Of a stretch of DNA of 32,969 nucleotides, positions 22,789 through 31,471 are shown in pieces (the stretch's first letter is position 1; each line of letters starts with the position of its first letter). This DNA comes from JBOCEF01 sp047610385 (GTDB taxonomy: Bacteria > Pseudomonadota > Alphaproteobacteria > Rhodobacterales > Rhodobacteraceae). The notes under the pieces are model-generated. The model saw only the letters and a program-made list of their open reading frames with translations. It was not told the origin of the DNA and searched no databases. The DNA lies in the NCBI GenBank assembly GCA_047610385.1, contig JBLGAC010000044.1, positions 1-32,969 of the forward strand. The letters run 5' to 3'. Made by a program: the position numbers and the translations under genes.

Positions 22789-23967
22789 TCAGGAATAAGG
22801 GTCCAGCGCGTCGCGCAGCCCGTCGCCGAGGAAGTTGAACGCCAGCACCACCAGCACCACCGGGATCATCGGCGTCAGCAGCCATGGATAAATCTCAACC
22901 GCCGTCAGATCCAGCGCGTCGTTCAGCATCAGCCCCCAGCTGACCGCAGGCGGGCGCAGCCCGAGGCCAAGCAGCGACAGCGCGGTTTCGCCCAAGATCA
23001 TCGACGGGATCGACAGGGTGGCCGAGGCCACAAGATGGCTCATGAAATTCGGCATCATATGCGCGCCGATCACGCGGGTGGTCGATGCGCCCATCAATTC
23101 GGCGGCGCGCACATAGTCTTCCTCGCGCAAGCTCAGGAATTTTGATCGCACCGCGCGCGCCAGCCCTGGCCAATCCAGCAGCCCGAGGATGGCAGAGATC
23201 ATGAAGAACACCGCCACCGGCCCCCAGTTTGGTGGGATCGCGGCGGACAGCGCCAGCCAGATCGGCAGTTCAGGCATGGAGCGCACAATCTCTATCGACC
23301 GCTGCACGATCGCGTCAATCCAGCCGCCGAAATACCCCGCAACGCCGCCCACGACGATGCCGATGCCGAACGATATCGCCACCCCAATCAGCCCCACGGT
23401 CAGCGACAGCTGCGCGCCATGCAGAATGCGGCTGAACATGTCGCGCCCCAGCCGGTCCGCGCCCCAGATGTGCAGGGACGCGCCTTCGGGCGGGCAGATG
23501 ATGCGGAAATTGGTGTGGATCATCAGCAGCAGACGGTATTCGCCGCCGCAATTGGTCAAAAATCGCACCGGGCGGGGATCGTTGTAATCCAGCACGAATT
23601 CAGGCTGGAACGTCTCCATGTTGATGGAGCTTTCCATGGGATAGGTCACCGCCAGATGCCCGCCGGTGAACCAGCCGATGTCCTGCGGGGGGGCGAAGAT
23701 GGCATCGCTGTCACGCTCTGCCGGGTCATAGGGCGATAACATCCCGGCAAATGGCAGCGACAGATACATGATCAGCAGGAACAATCCTGACACCACAGCC
23801 AGCTTGTGGCGCCGAAAGCGCCGCCAGATCAGCACCCGGGTCGACGCATCCAGATCCTTGCGGTCCAACACCTGCAGATCGGCGACGCGGTCATAGGGCT
23901 CTGACGACACATAGTGGCTGTCGGGATCGCGCGGATCGCCCTTGGCGGCGGGAAAACGGGCGGTCAT
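22789..23967 (-). CDS. ABC importer permease, OppC/YejE type with long periplasmic loop
   Basis: A 392-residue inner-membrane permease, about 90 residues longer than most OppC/DppC proteins. The extra length is an N-terminal cytoplasmic part (about 1-50) and a long loop between helices 1 and 2 (about 75-170) that contains two Cys (LTNCGG and IICPPEG). The conserved C-terminal half has SLTVGLIGVAISFGIG and the EAA-type coupling motif EEDYVRAAELMGASTTRVIGAH. It partners the permease encoded just upstream (4-bp ATGA overlap). Together with the dual ATPase and the binding protein it would import peptides or a similar solute. The Yej transporter is a possible relative. Confidence 0.92.
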   Translation of the reverse strand: MTARFPAAKGDPRDPDSHYVSSEPYDRVADLQVLDRKDLDASTRVLIWRRFRRHKLAVVSGLFLLIMYLSLPFAGMLSPYDPAERDSDAIFAPPQDIGWFTGGHLAVTYPMESSINMETFQPEFVLDYNDPRPVRFLTNCGGEYRLLLMIHTNFRIICPPEGASLHIWGADRLGRDMFSRILHGAQLSLTVGLIGVAISFGIGIVVGGVAGYFGGWIDAIVQRSIEIVRSMPELPIWLALSAAIPPNWGPVAVFFMISAILGLLDWPGLARAVRSKFLSLREEDYVRAAELMGASTTRVIGAHMMPNFMSHLVASATLSIPSMILGETALSLLGLGLRPPAVSWGLMLNDALDLTAVEIYPWLLTPMIPVVLVVLAFNFLGDGLRDALDPYS

Positions 23968-24986
23968 TTGCCTCTCCCCGAAAAGCGGATGCGTGGGTCA
24001 AGCACCGCGAGCAGCAGATCCGACACCAGCATGCCAACCAGCGTCAGCACCGAGACGAACAGCAAAATGAACCCTGACAGGAAATAATCCTGACTGCGCA
24101 GCGCCGACAGCAGGATCGGCCCGATGGTCTGCAGCCCCATCACCAGCGACACCAGCACCGACCCGGACACGAGGCTGGGCAAAAGGTTGCCGATATCGGC
24201 CACGAATGGGTTCAGCGCCATCCTGAGTGGATAGCGCGTGATGGTTGTCACCGGCCCGACGCCCTTGGCGCGGGCGGTGGTGACGTAAGGCTTGGCAAGT
24301 TCATCAAGCAGGTTGGCGCGCAGGCGGCGCACCATGGCGGCCATGCCCGAGGTGCCGATGACGATGATCGGCACGATCATGTGGACCATGATGTCGCCCA
24401 GCTTGGCGAAGGTCATCGGCTGATCGGCGAATTCCTTGGACATCAGGCCCCCGACCGGCAGTCCGAACCATTGCGCGCCCTTGTGATACAGGATCAACGC
24501 CAGCAGGAAGTTGGGCGTCGCCAGCCCGATATACCCGATGAAGGTCGCGGCATAGTCGATCCAGGTGTTGGCCTTCACCGCCGCAATCGCCCCCAGCGGC
24601 AGCGCTACCGAATAAACAAAGAGGATGGCGAAGAAGTTGAGCGCGATGGTCATCCACATCGCCTCAGCAACGATCGAGTCCACGGGCTGGTCAAGTTCGA
24701 ACGACCACCCCAGATCGCCCTGGATGATGCCCGAGAACCCGTTCGGACCGGGGATGAACCCCATCCAGATCAAGTATTGTTTCCACAGCGGGGCATCCAG
24801 CGCGTATTGCTTCATCAGAAATTCAGCCTTGGCGACGGAGGCTGCCTCACCGCTGGCGCGCAATTGGCTGATCTGGTTCGACAGAAAGTCGCCCGGTGGC
24901 AGGTTCACGATCCAGAAAATCAGTGCGCTGACGAAGATCATCGTCCAGATCATCGTTCCGATGCGTTTGATGATGTAGACGCCCAT
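23964..24986 (-). CDS. ABC importer permease, OppB/YejB type
   Basis: A 340-residue inner-membrane permease. It opens with MGVYIIKRIGTMIWTMIFVSALIF, the usual OppB/DppB first helix, and has GDLGWSFELDQPV in the first loop and ELAKPYVTTARAKGVGPVTTITRYPLR, the EAA coupling motif. The last segment LLLAVLDPRIRFSG is also typical. The ATG at 24986 is preceded by a GAGG about 12 bases upstream; in-frame codons up to 25271 overlap the binding-protein gene and are not used. The stop overlaps the next permease start. The 139-base space between the binding-protein stop and this start holds a strong hairpin. Confidence 0.93.
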   Translation of the reverse strand: MGVYIIKRIGTMIWTMIFVSALIFWIVNLPPGDFLSNQISQLRASGEAASVAKAEFLMKQYALDAPLWKQYLIWMGFIPGPNGFSGIIQGDLGWSFELDQPVDSIVAEAMWMTIALNFFAILFVYSVALPLGAIAAVKANTWIDYAATFIGYIGLATPNFLLALILYHKGAQWFGLPVGGLMSKEFADQPMTFAKLGDIMVHMIVPIIVIGTSGMAAMVRRLRANLLDELAKPYVTTARAKGVGPVTTITRYPLRMALNPFVADIGNLLPSLVSGSVLVSLVMGLQTIGPILLSALRSQDYFLSGFILLFVSVLTLVGMLVSDLLLAVLDPRIRFSGRGK

Positions 24987-25087
24987 GGGCTCGTGATCCT
25001 CAGTAAGTTTGCATCGCCGCCTTTCGGGCGGCCGTGCGCGCCATGGCGCAGGTTCCTCCGCGCGACGGCGCGGCGGTCCGGGGCGTC

Positions 25088-25118
25088 GGCGGGGGGCGCG
25101 CTGCGCGTGCCCCCCGCC
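25088..25118 (-). terminator. Stem-loop between binding-protein and permease genes
   Basis: GGCGGGGGG (25088-25096) pairs with CCCCCCGCC (25110-25118), with a smaller CGCG stem inside. It begins 7 bases after the binding-protein stop codon on the minus strand. The T run (25119-25122) lies on the plus-strand side, so for this operon the hairpin is best read as a partial terminator or mRNA protector that gives more binding protein than permease. Confidence 0.6.
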
Positions 25119-25125
25119 TTTTCCG

Positions 25126-27042
25126 TCAGTTGGAGAAGAAGAATTCGTCCATCCGGTGCACGCCCAGATGCGCGCCGGGATCCCAGGCCCAGATCGCCTT
25201 TTTGGGCACGTTGCGCAGCCGGTTCGACACCACCACTGGCTGCGGCGCGGCGCTGACCAGCCCGATGCCAAAGACCTGATCGGCGTGGATCTCGATCATC
25301 TCACGCCATGCGGTGACGCGGCCTTCTTCGTCGGTTGCCGCGCTCCATTCATTGAACAGCGCCAGCAGACGCGCGCTTTCGGGGGTGTCCGGGGGCTCTC
25401 CCGCCGCGCCCTGGGTCTGGAAGTGCTGGCCCCACATCGGCCAGGAGAAATTCGCCTGATCCACCGGCGCCAGTTCCGTGGGCGGCGTGTCGGCGCTGGG
25501 CAGTCCGTTGTTCCAGCCGAACCAGACCGGCATCATCGACGCGCCCTGATAGGCCGAATTTCTGAGGATGTCGCGGTCCAGCGGGCGATAAATCAGCTTT
25601 ATGCCAATGTCGCGCCAGCTTTCGGCCACCAGTTCCAGCGCATCAGATTCCGCGCCGCGTTCCCCGGCGCTTTCCACCACCAGTTCCAGACTGCGCCCGT
25701 CAGGCAGCAGGCGGATGTCGTCAGAGCCGCGCTTGTCCAGCCCCAGCGCGTCAAGCATGGCGCTGGCGCGGTCGGGGTCATAGGTCGCCCAGCGTTCGGC
25801 CTGTTCCAGATCGAAGAACGGGCTGAGATCAAGCGGCGCCATCCCGCGTTCCTTGGCCAGACCGTAATAGATTGATTTGTTGATTGCCCGCCGGTCAACG
25901 CCGAGGCTGAGCGCGCGGCGGAAATCTGCCGTGCGGAACAGATCGCGGAAGGCCGGGTCTTCGTAGTTCTGATTGGGGAACAGCGCAATTTCCGACGCGG
26001 CACCGTTTGACCAGATGTCGACGTGGTAATTGCCAGTCTTCTCACCCTTTTTCAGCACCGGTGCGTCAGAAAAGCCCAAGGAGCGGATCTGCAGATCGCT
26101 TTCGCCCAAGGTCACTTTTGACGCCACCAGCCCCGCGGCGGCAATCGCGATGTCCACTGTGTCGATATACGGAAGCTGCACGCCGTTCGCATCGAAGCGA
26201 TGGAAGTACGGGTTGCGCACCAGCACATAACGCTGGCCGTTTTTGTCTGAGGTGTTGATCCACGGCTGCAGGGTTGGCAGGTCACGGTTGTCGAAATTGT
26301 ACATGTTGTCGACTTTGTTGTGCAACTGCGCCCAGTTGCGCGACCGGGTCTCGCGCAAGCGGCTGTCCAGCAGTTCTTTGTCGGCATAGGTGCCGTGATA
26401 CTGCTTCATGTAATGGGCAGGCCGATAGATAAAGGGTGGCCGGGCCTGTGCCAAAGCGGGCAGAAAGCGCGGGTTCGGCGCGGGCCATTCGATGATCAGC
26501 GTGACCTCATCCACCACGGTGAAGGTCGCTGGTGCACCGCCTGCGATCATCAGTTCGGGCGGGCCTCCGGGCGCCAGCTCTGGGTTGTTGGCCACGTCTT
26601 CCCACCAATATCGGAAATCTTCGGTGGTGAAGGGGTGACCGTCGGACCATTTATGGCCCGGGCGCAGATGCAGCACAAAGCGGCGGTCTTGTTCCACATC
26701 CACGCTTTGCAGCAGGTCTGGCATCAGCGAATAATCGGTGTCATAGCCCACCAGCCGCGAATAGCCGTAGACCACCATGTAGCGGATGTCTTTGGCGCGG
26801 GTGAAGATGGTGCGCAGCGTGCCGCCTTGGTGACCTTCCACGCGGCCGCGGCCCTTCATGTCGACGATGAACGGGACGCTTGGCGCACGGTCCACCACCG
26901 GGCCCAGCTCGCCAGAGGCGACCCGGGTCTGCAGCGCCGCGCTTTCTTGCATGGTAAAGGCGCTTGCCGGCAGGACGGCCAGCACCGCCAGCGCCGCGCC
27001 CGCCCAGAAAGACGCGCGGGCTGTGAGCAAAGGTCGGATCAT
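25126..27042 (-). CDS. Extracellular solute-binding protein, family 5 (peptide type)
   Basis: A 638-residue periplasmic binding protein with a signal peptide (about 1-28, ending LPASA). Family 5 features: YGYSRLVGYDTDYSLMPDL near the N-terminus, HLRPGHKWSDGHPFTTEDFRYWW, and FRRALSLGVDRRAINKSIYYG in the middle. At this length it is closer to YejA-type long peptide binders than to DppA/OppA. No lipobox is seen, so it should be free in the periplasm. The ATG at 27042 overlaps the ATPase stop (ATGA) and has GAGGTG before it; an in-frame GTG at 27051 would add three residues. Substrate unknown; the family mostly binds peptides, but also sugars or opines. Confidence 0.93.
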   Translation of the reverse strand: MIRPLLTARASFWAGAALAVLAVLPASAFTMQESAALQTRVASGELGPVVDRAPSVPFIVDMKGRGRVEGHQGGTLRTIFTRAKDIRYMVVYGYSRLVGYDTDYSLMPDLLQSVDVEQDRRFVLHLRPGHKWSDGHPFTTEDFRYWWEDVANNPELAPGGPPELMIAGGAPATFTVVDEVTLIIEWPAPNPRFLPALAQARPPFIYRPAHYMKQYHGTYADKELLDSRLRETRSRNWAQLHNKVDNMYNFDNRDLPTLQPWINTSDKNGQRYVLVRNPYFHRFDANGVQLPYIDTVDIAIAAAGLVASKVTLGESDLQIRSLGFSDAPVLKKGEKTGNYHVDIWSNGAASEIALFPNQNYEDPAFRDLFRTADFRRALSLGVDRRAINKSIYYGLAKERGMAPLDLSPFFDLEQAERWATYDPDRASAMLDALGLDKRGSDDIRLLPDGRSLELVVESAGERGAESDALELVAESWRDIGIKLIYRPLDRDILRNSAYQGASMMPVWFGWNNGLPSADTPPTELAPVDQANFSWPMWGQHFQTQGAAGEPPDTPESARLLALFNEWSAATDEEGRVTAWREMIEIHADQVFGIGLVSAAPQPVVVSNRLRNVPKKAIWAWDPGAHLGVHRMDEFFFSN

Positions 27043-28829
27043 GCGGCGCACCTCACGAAATGGCCTGGGGCGATTTCTTGCAGGCTTGGGGCGGCGTCGC
27101 CCTCATAGCGCCACGGGTCGGCCCAGGTTTCAGGTTGTCCCGCGCCGAGGGCCACGGCTGCCAGATCCAGCCTGCGGTTCAGGTCAGGCTCCGGCGACGC
27201 GGCGATCAGCGCGCGGGTGTAAGGATGGGTCGGGTTGGTGAACAGCGCGCGCGCGGGGCCTTCCTCCAGCACCAGGCCGCGGCGCATCACGGCCACGCGG
27301 TCGGCCAGATCGGCCACCACGGTCAGATCGTGCGAGATGAAAAGATAGGACAGCCCCATTTCATCGCGCAGTTCCTTCAGCAGTTCGAGCACTTGGGCCT
27401 GCACCGACACGTCGAGCGCCGAGGTCGGTTCATCACACACCAGCAATTCGGGCTGCAGCGCCAGCGCGCGTGCGATGGAAATACGCTGCCGCTGGCCGCC
27501 CGAGAACGCGTGGGGAAAGCGCCCCAGATGGTCAGGCGACAGCCCCACACGCTGCATCAGCGCGGCGGCCCGGTCCCGGCGTTCGGCGGCGTTGTTGCCG
27601 ATTTTGTGGATGCGCAGTGGCTCAGTCAGGATGTCGAGCACGGACATCCGCGGGCTGAGCGACGCGTAAGGGTCCTGGAACACGATCTGCACCCGGCGCC
27701 GGAATGCCTTGAGCTGAGCGCCAGACATGGCCAGCACGTCTTCTTCGCGCCCGTCGCGGCCGCGAAAGCCGACTGTGGCACCGGGATCAGGTTCCTCAGC
27801 GCGCAGCATCAGCTTGGCAACAGTCGATTTGCCGGACCCCGATTCCCCGACGATGGCAAGCGTCTCGCCGCGCCCGACGGTCAGTTCGATGTCCCGCACG
27901 GCTTTGACCACCTGCGCGGGGGCCCCAAAGGCGCGTGATCTGCCATGATAGGTCTTGGACAGCCCCTTGGCCCAGAAAATCGGGTCCGGCGTTGCGCGCC
28001 CGTCGCGCCCGCCATCGATCGGCAATTCGGGCGCCGCGGCGATCAGCGCCTTGGTATACCCGTGCTGCGGTGCGCTGAGGACCCGGGCCACGGGCCCAGC
28101 CTCCACCACCCGGCCACGGCGCATGACGGTGACCTGATCGGCCATGTTCGCCACGACCCCCAGATCATGGGTCACGAGGATCAAGGCCATGCCGGTGTCG
28201 GCCTGCAGCGTGCGGATCAGGTCCAGCACCTGCGCCTGCGTGGTGACGTCGAGCGCGGTGGTCGGCTCATCCGCGATCATCAGGTCAGGCTTGCAGACCA
28301 TCGCCATGGCGATCATCGCGCGTTGGCGCAGGCCGCCCGACAGTTCGAACGGATAGGCGAGCCATGCGCGCTCAGGGTCTGGAAAGCCCACATCGGTGAA
28401 AATCTCAAGGCAGCGGGCTTTGACCTCCGCGCCCGTGGCGGGTTGGTGCAGGCGCACGGCCTCTGCCACCTGCGCGCCGATGGTGTGCAGCGGGGAAAGT
28501 GAGCTCATGGGTTCTTGGAACACCATAGAGATCCGCCCCCCGCGGATCGCCCTGATGCGCCGGGCAGAAACCGAAAACAGGTCGACCTCATCCCCGTCGC
28601 GGCCCGCGAAAATCGCGCGCCCGCCGGTGATGGATGCCGATTTTGGCAGGATGCGCAAAAGCGCCTTGCCGGTGATGGTCTTGCCGGACCCGGATTCGCC
28701 GACAATGGCCAGGGTTTCCCCCCGGCGCAGCGTGAACCACACGTCCTCAACCACCAGCGCGGCGTCTTTGCCGCGTCCGAATGCGACGGACAGTCCTTCG
28801 ACCGTCAATAGCGGCTTTGCCGCAGGCAT
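27039..28829 (-). CDS. ABC importer ATPase with two nucleotide-binding domains (DppDF/YejF type)
   Basis: A 596-residue cytoplasmic protein with two complete ABC domains. The first has Walker A GESGSGKTITGKALL (near residue 44), LSGGLRQRAMIAMAM and LMIADEPTTALDV. The second, from about residue 300, has GESGSGKSTVAKLML, FSGGQRQRISIARAL and LLVCDEPTSALDV. Such a fused pair replaces separate OppD/OppF proteins and powers the two permeases encoded downstream. The ATG at 28829 has GGAG seven bases upstream; a longer start at 28886 lacks one. It is the first gene of the set (ATPase, binding protein, two permeases, metallophosphoesterase), so promoter and operator should lie in 28830-29329. Confidence 0.94.
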   Translation of the reverse strand: MPAAKPLLTVEGLSVAFGRGKDAALVVEDVWFTLRRGETLAIVGESGSGKTITGKALLRILPKSASITGGRAIFAGRDGDEVDLFSVSARRIRAIRGGRISMVFQEPMSSLSPLHTIGAQVAEAVRLHQPATGAEVKARCLEIFTDVGFPDPERAWLAYPFELSGGLRQRAMIAMAMVCKPDLMIADEPTTALDVTTQAQVLDLIRTLQADTGMALILVTHDLGVVANMADQVTVMRRGRVVEAGPVARVLSAPQHGYTKALIAAAPELPIDGGRDGRATPDPIFWAKGLSKTYHGRSRAFGAPAQVVKAVRDIELTVGRGETLAIVGESGSGKSTVAKLMLRAEEPDPGATVGFRGRDGREEDVLAMSGAQLKAFRRRVQIVFQDPYASLSPRMSVLDILTEPLRIHKIGNNAAERRDRAAALMQRVGLSPDHLGRFPHAFSGGQRQRISIARALALQPELLVCDEPTSALDVSVQAQVLELLKELRDEMGLSYLFISHDLTVVADLADRVAVMRRGLVLEEGPARALFTNPTHPYTRALIAASPEPDLNRRLDLAAVALGAGQPETWADPWRYEGDAAPSLQEIAPGHFVRCAA

Positions 28830-28949
28830 TGGTGCTCCCCCCACGTCCTCCCTGAACGAAACGCGAGCATGGCGTGTGGCGGGCAAGTGGGCAACCGTTT
28901 TGCGTTAAAGATCAGCGGGATTGGCGAAATGTGGTATCGTTTCGCGGGG

Positions 28950-28972
28950 AAAATTCTTCTGCGAAGAATTTT
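28950..28972. promoter_or_regulatory. AT-rich 10-bp inverted repeat upstream of the ABC operon
   Basis: AAAATTCTTC (28950-28959) and GAAGAATTTT (28963-28972) are perfect reverse complements around TGC. The symmetrical 23-bp site lies 121 bases before the ATPase ATG. This symmetry and spacing suit a dimeric repressor or activator site for the minus-strand operon; it could also form a weak hairpin. Confidence 0.55.
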
Positions 28973-29136
28973 GGCGCCCGGATTGGCGGGTGTGGGCGCA
29001 AGGGGCAGGGTCAGCGCCGGCAATGGTCGGCGCATTTGTGCCGCGTTCGGCGCTGCATGTGCGGTTTGCCGCGAGTGGTAAATTTGATCTGCCCGCGGTC
29101 ATTTCGGTGGGTAGGCACCAGTGGAACTGTGTCAAG

Positions 29137-29173
29137 GACCAGCAAAAGCCGGACCAGCAAAAGCCGGACCAGC
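29137..29173. repeat. 15-bp tandem repeat in the intergenic region
   Basis: The unit GACCAGCAAAAGCCG occurs twice without mismatch (29137-29151, 29152-29166), followed by a partial copy GACCAGC (29167-29173). No gene covers it. It may reflect slippage or be part of an unrecognised control or remnant element. Confidence 0.9.
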
Positions 29174-29329
29174 GCGGCTTTGATGTGGGCGCATCAGGGG
29201 CCGCGTTGCCAAAATCCCGAAGCGGGCGGCGGTCGATATGGCTGGGCGTTTGTAAAAATTGATGCGCACCGCCGTTCCACCGCGTGTGCACCGAGGGATG
29301 AGCCTGACCGCTGCGCCCGGCATGTTTGC

Positions 29330-30124
29330 CTAGCCAGCGACCGCGGCGGTCAATTCATCCATCGTCCGGGCCAGAATTGCCAGTTCCCGCGGTTCTGAGA
29401 ATCGGTGATCGGCGCCCTTCACCAGCTCCAACCGCAGATCGGGGCTTTTGATGTGGTCCAGCAGCAGCAGCGCGCGGTCCATCGGAACGTCCGTGTCCGC
29501 CGTGCCCTGCATCATCCGGATCGGGATCGGCAGATCCAGCGGGGTGCGCAGCACCAGATGGTCGCGGCCGTCCTCGATCAGGCGGCGGGTGATGACGTAG
29601 GGGGCATCGGAATATTCGGACGGCAGTTCGATGCGCCCGGTGGCGGCCATTTCTTCGCACTGGGCGGCGGTGAACGCAGGCTCCATCCCGTCAGCGGTGA
29701 AATCGGGGGCCGCCGCGATGGTCGCCAGCCCGACCACGCGGCCCCCCGTCGCCGCCGAGGCGCGCGCGAGCAGCAGGGAAATCCAGCCGCCCATGGACGA
29801 CCCGACCAGGATCACCGGCCCCGCGGTCAGCGCCGCGATGGCGTCGCTGGCGTCGCGCGCCCAGGCGCCGATGCAGCCATCCAGAAAATCGCCAGAGCTT
29901 TGGCCATGTCCGGTGTAATCAAAGCGCAGGAACGCCCGTTCGCGGGCGCGCGCCCAGTTTTCAAGGGCAAGGGCTTTGGTCCCCTCCATGTCCGATTTGA
30001 ACCCGCCGAGGAAAACCACCCCTGGCGCCATGGCGTCGCCGCGCCCGTCAAGCCTATGGTAAGCAAGTGTGCGCCCGTCGGGCATCACAAGAAATTCAGG
30101 CGCGGTCGGGGAGGCTTGGATCAT
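29330..30124 (-). CDS. Alpha/beta hydrolase, ABHD10/thioesterase-like
   Basis: A 264-residue cytoplasmic hydrolase. GVVFLGGFKSDMEGTKA forms the oxyanion strand, FLRFDYTGHGQSSG follows, and the nucleophile elbow is LVGSSMGGW with Ser110. The likely acid is in QGTADTDVP and the His in KGADHRFSEP, so the triad is complete. The pattern resembles mycophenolic-acid acyl-glucuronide esterase/ABHD10 and bacterial thioesterase-like relatives; the natural substrate is unknown. The ATG at 30124 fits the family start but lacks a clear ribosome binding site; in-frame starts further upstream would overlap the divergent glycosyltransferase gene. Confidence 0.88.
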   Translation of the reverse strand: MIQASPTAPEFLVMPDGRTLAYHRLDGRGDAMAPGVVFLGGFKSDMEGTKALALENWARARERAFLRFDYTGHGQSSGDFLDGCIGAWARDASDAIAALTAGPVILVGSSMGGWISLLLARASAATGGRVVGLATIAAAPDFTADGMEPAFTAAQCEEMAATGRIELPSEYSDAPYVITRRLIEDGRDHLVLRTPLDLPIPIRMMQGTADTDVPMDRALLLLDHIKSPDLRLELVKGADHRFSEPRELAILARTMDELTAAVAG

Positions 30125-30167
30125 GGCGTGTTCGATCATCCAGACGGTAATTTCAGGTGCGATAAGC

Positions 30168-31391
30168 ATGGCCGTCAGCGCGCGCCGTGTCCACGGGCCT
30201 GCGGACGGGCGGGCAGGCGCGGGCGCAGCGCCGCTGGTCAACGCCGCCGGGCGCCCGCTGACGGTGCTGCAATTGGTCCCTGCGCTGGAACAGGGCGGGG
30301 TGGAGCGTGGGACCGTCGATGTGGCGCGCGCCATCCATGACGCGGGCGGGCGCGCGCTGGTCGCATCGCGCGGCGGGCGGTTGGCCTTGCGGTTGGAGCG
30401 CGCGGGCGGTCGGCTGATCCAGCTGGATGTCGGCGCCAAGTCGCCTTTTGCGATTTTGTCGAACGCGCGCAAGCTGGCGCAGATCATCCGCGGCGAAGGG
30501 GTGGACATCGTTCATGCCCGGTCCCGCGCGCCCGCCTGGGCCGGGCTGCGCGCCGCGCGGATGACCGGAACGCCTTTTGTCACCACCTATCACGGGGTGC
30601 ATTCCGAAGGGTTTCCCGGCAAGCGGCTTTACAATTCGGTGATGGCGCGCGGGCGGATTGTCATTGCCGTGTCGCATCATGTGGCCGGGGTGATCGCCGC
30701 GCGCCATCCGTTCGCCAAGGATGTGCGCGTCATCCATCGCGGCGTGGACATGGAGGGGTTCAGCCCCGCCGCCGTGTCCCATGAACGCATTGCCCAGCTG
30801 GTGCGCCGCTGGGGGCTGGAGGAAAACCCCCGCCCGGTGATCGCGCTGCCCGGCCGTCTGACCCGCTGGAAGGGGCAGGAGACGTTCATCGACGCCGCCC
30901 GTATCTTGCGGAGCATTCGTGGGAGCGACGATTTCCTGTGCCTGATGATCGGCGCTGACCCCGACAGTGCCTTCGGGCTGGAGCTTTCGGCCAAGATCGC
31001 GGCCTCGGGCCTCGATCAGGTGGTGAGGCTGGCGGGCGGCTGCGACGACATGGCCGCGGCGCTGAAGCTGTCGGCGGTCGGGGTCAGCGCCTCTACCCAG
31101 CCTGAGGCGTTCGGGCGCGTGGCCGCCGAAGTGCAGGCGATGGAGCGCCCGGTGATCGCCACTGACCATGGCGGCGCGCGCGAAACCGTGGCCCCGGGGG
31201 TCACCGGATGGCTGGTCCCGCCGGGCGATGCGCCTGCTTTGGCCGCCGCGATGCAGGCGGCGCTGTCGCTGAGCCCTGATCAGGCGGCGTCGATGGGCGC
31301 GGCGGGGCGCGCGCGGGTGGAGGCGGAGTTCAGCCTTGGGGCGATGCTGGGCGCGACCTTGCAGGTGTATCGCGACGCGGTGGGGGGCTGA
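30168..31391 (+). CDS. Glycosyltransferase family 4
   Basis: A 407-residue GT-B enzyme, probably acting at the cytoplasmic face of the inner membrane in making lipopolysaccharide or another surface glycan. The N-terminal half starts with LTVLQLVPALEQGGVERGTVDVARAI and has DIVHARSRAPAWAGLRAAR and FVTTYHGVHSEGF. The C-terminal half has the GT4 features VIALPGRLTRWKGQETFIDAA and STQPEAFGRVAAEVQAMERPVIATDHGG, with the EAFGRV glutamates of the nucleotide-sugar site. The ATG at 30168 has AGGT at a fair distance. Only 43 bases separate it from the divergent hydrolase, so its promoter probably overlaps that gene. No other sugar genes are adjacent, so the sugar is unknown. Confidence 0.92.
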   Translation: MAVSARRVHGPADGRAGAGAAPLVNAAGRPLTVLQLVPALEQGGVERGTVDVARAIHDAGGRALVASRGGRLALRLERAGGRLIQLDVGAKSPFAILSNARKLAQIIRGEGVDIVHARSRAPAWAGLRAARMTGTPFVTTYHGVHSEGFPGKRLYNSVMARGRIVIAVSHHVAGVIAARHPFAKDVRVIHRGVDMEGFSPAAVSHERIAQLVRRWGLEENPRPVIALPGRLTRWKGQETFIDAARILRSIRGSDDFLCLMIGADPDSAFGLELSAKIAASGLDQVVRLAGGCDDMAAALKLSAVGVSASTQPEAFGRVAAEVQAMERPVIATDHGGARETVAPGVTGWLVPPGDAPALAAAMQAALSLSPDQAASMGAAGRARVEAEFSLGAMLGATLQVYRDAVGG

Positions 31392-31392
31392 G

Positions 31393-31466
31393 GCACCCGC
31401 GCCGCAGGCCAGGTTTGCGGGCGGATGCTTCTGTCAGGCCAGCGCCTCTGTCAGGTGCGCGGGTGC
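31393..31466. repeat. Inverted repeat between converging GT4 and M20 genes
   Basis: GCACCCGCGC (31393-31402) is the reverse complement of GCGCGGGTGC (31457-31466), spanning most of the 80-base gap. The same gap holds a second copy of TCAGGCCAGCGC, matching the end of the M20 gene (31472 onwards). The long loop makes it a weak terminator candidate. Confidence 0.5.
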
Positions 31467-31471
31467 GCCCA

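Larger units (their letters stand above)
28830..29329. other. 500-base intergenic region before the peptide-type ABC operon
   Basis: No gene is supported on either strand. It holds an AT-rich perfect inverted repeat (28950-28972), a short GCGAAA...TTTCGC pair around 28924-28945, and a 15-bp tandem repeat (29137-29173). A promoter for the minus-strand operon is expected here, but I see no -35/-10 pair that stands out. The composition from 29060 to 29260 is less GC-biased than nearby genes and could be remnant DNA; I recognised no transposase. Confidence 0.6.

Noticed and set aside
28973..29329. Insertion-sequence remnant
   Set aside because: Short frames were read on both strands without finding a transposase motif, terminal inverted repeats or target duplications.
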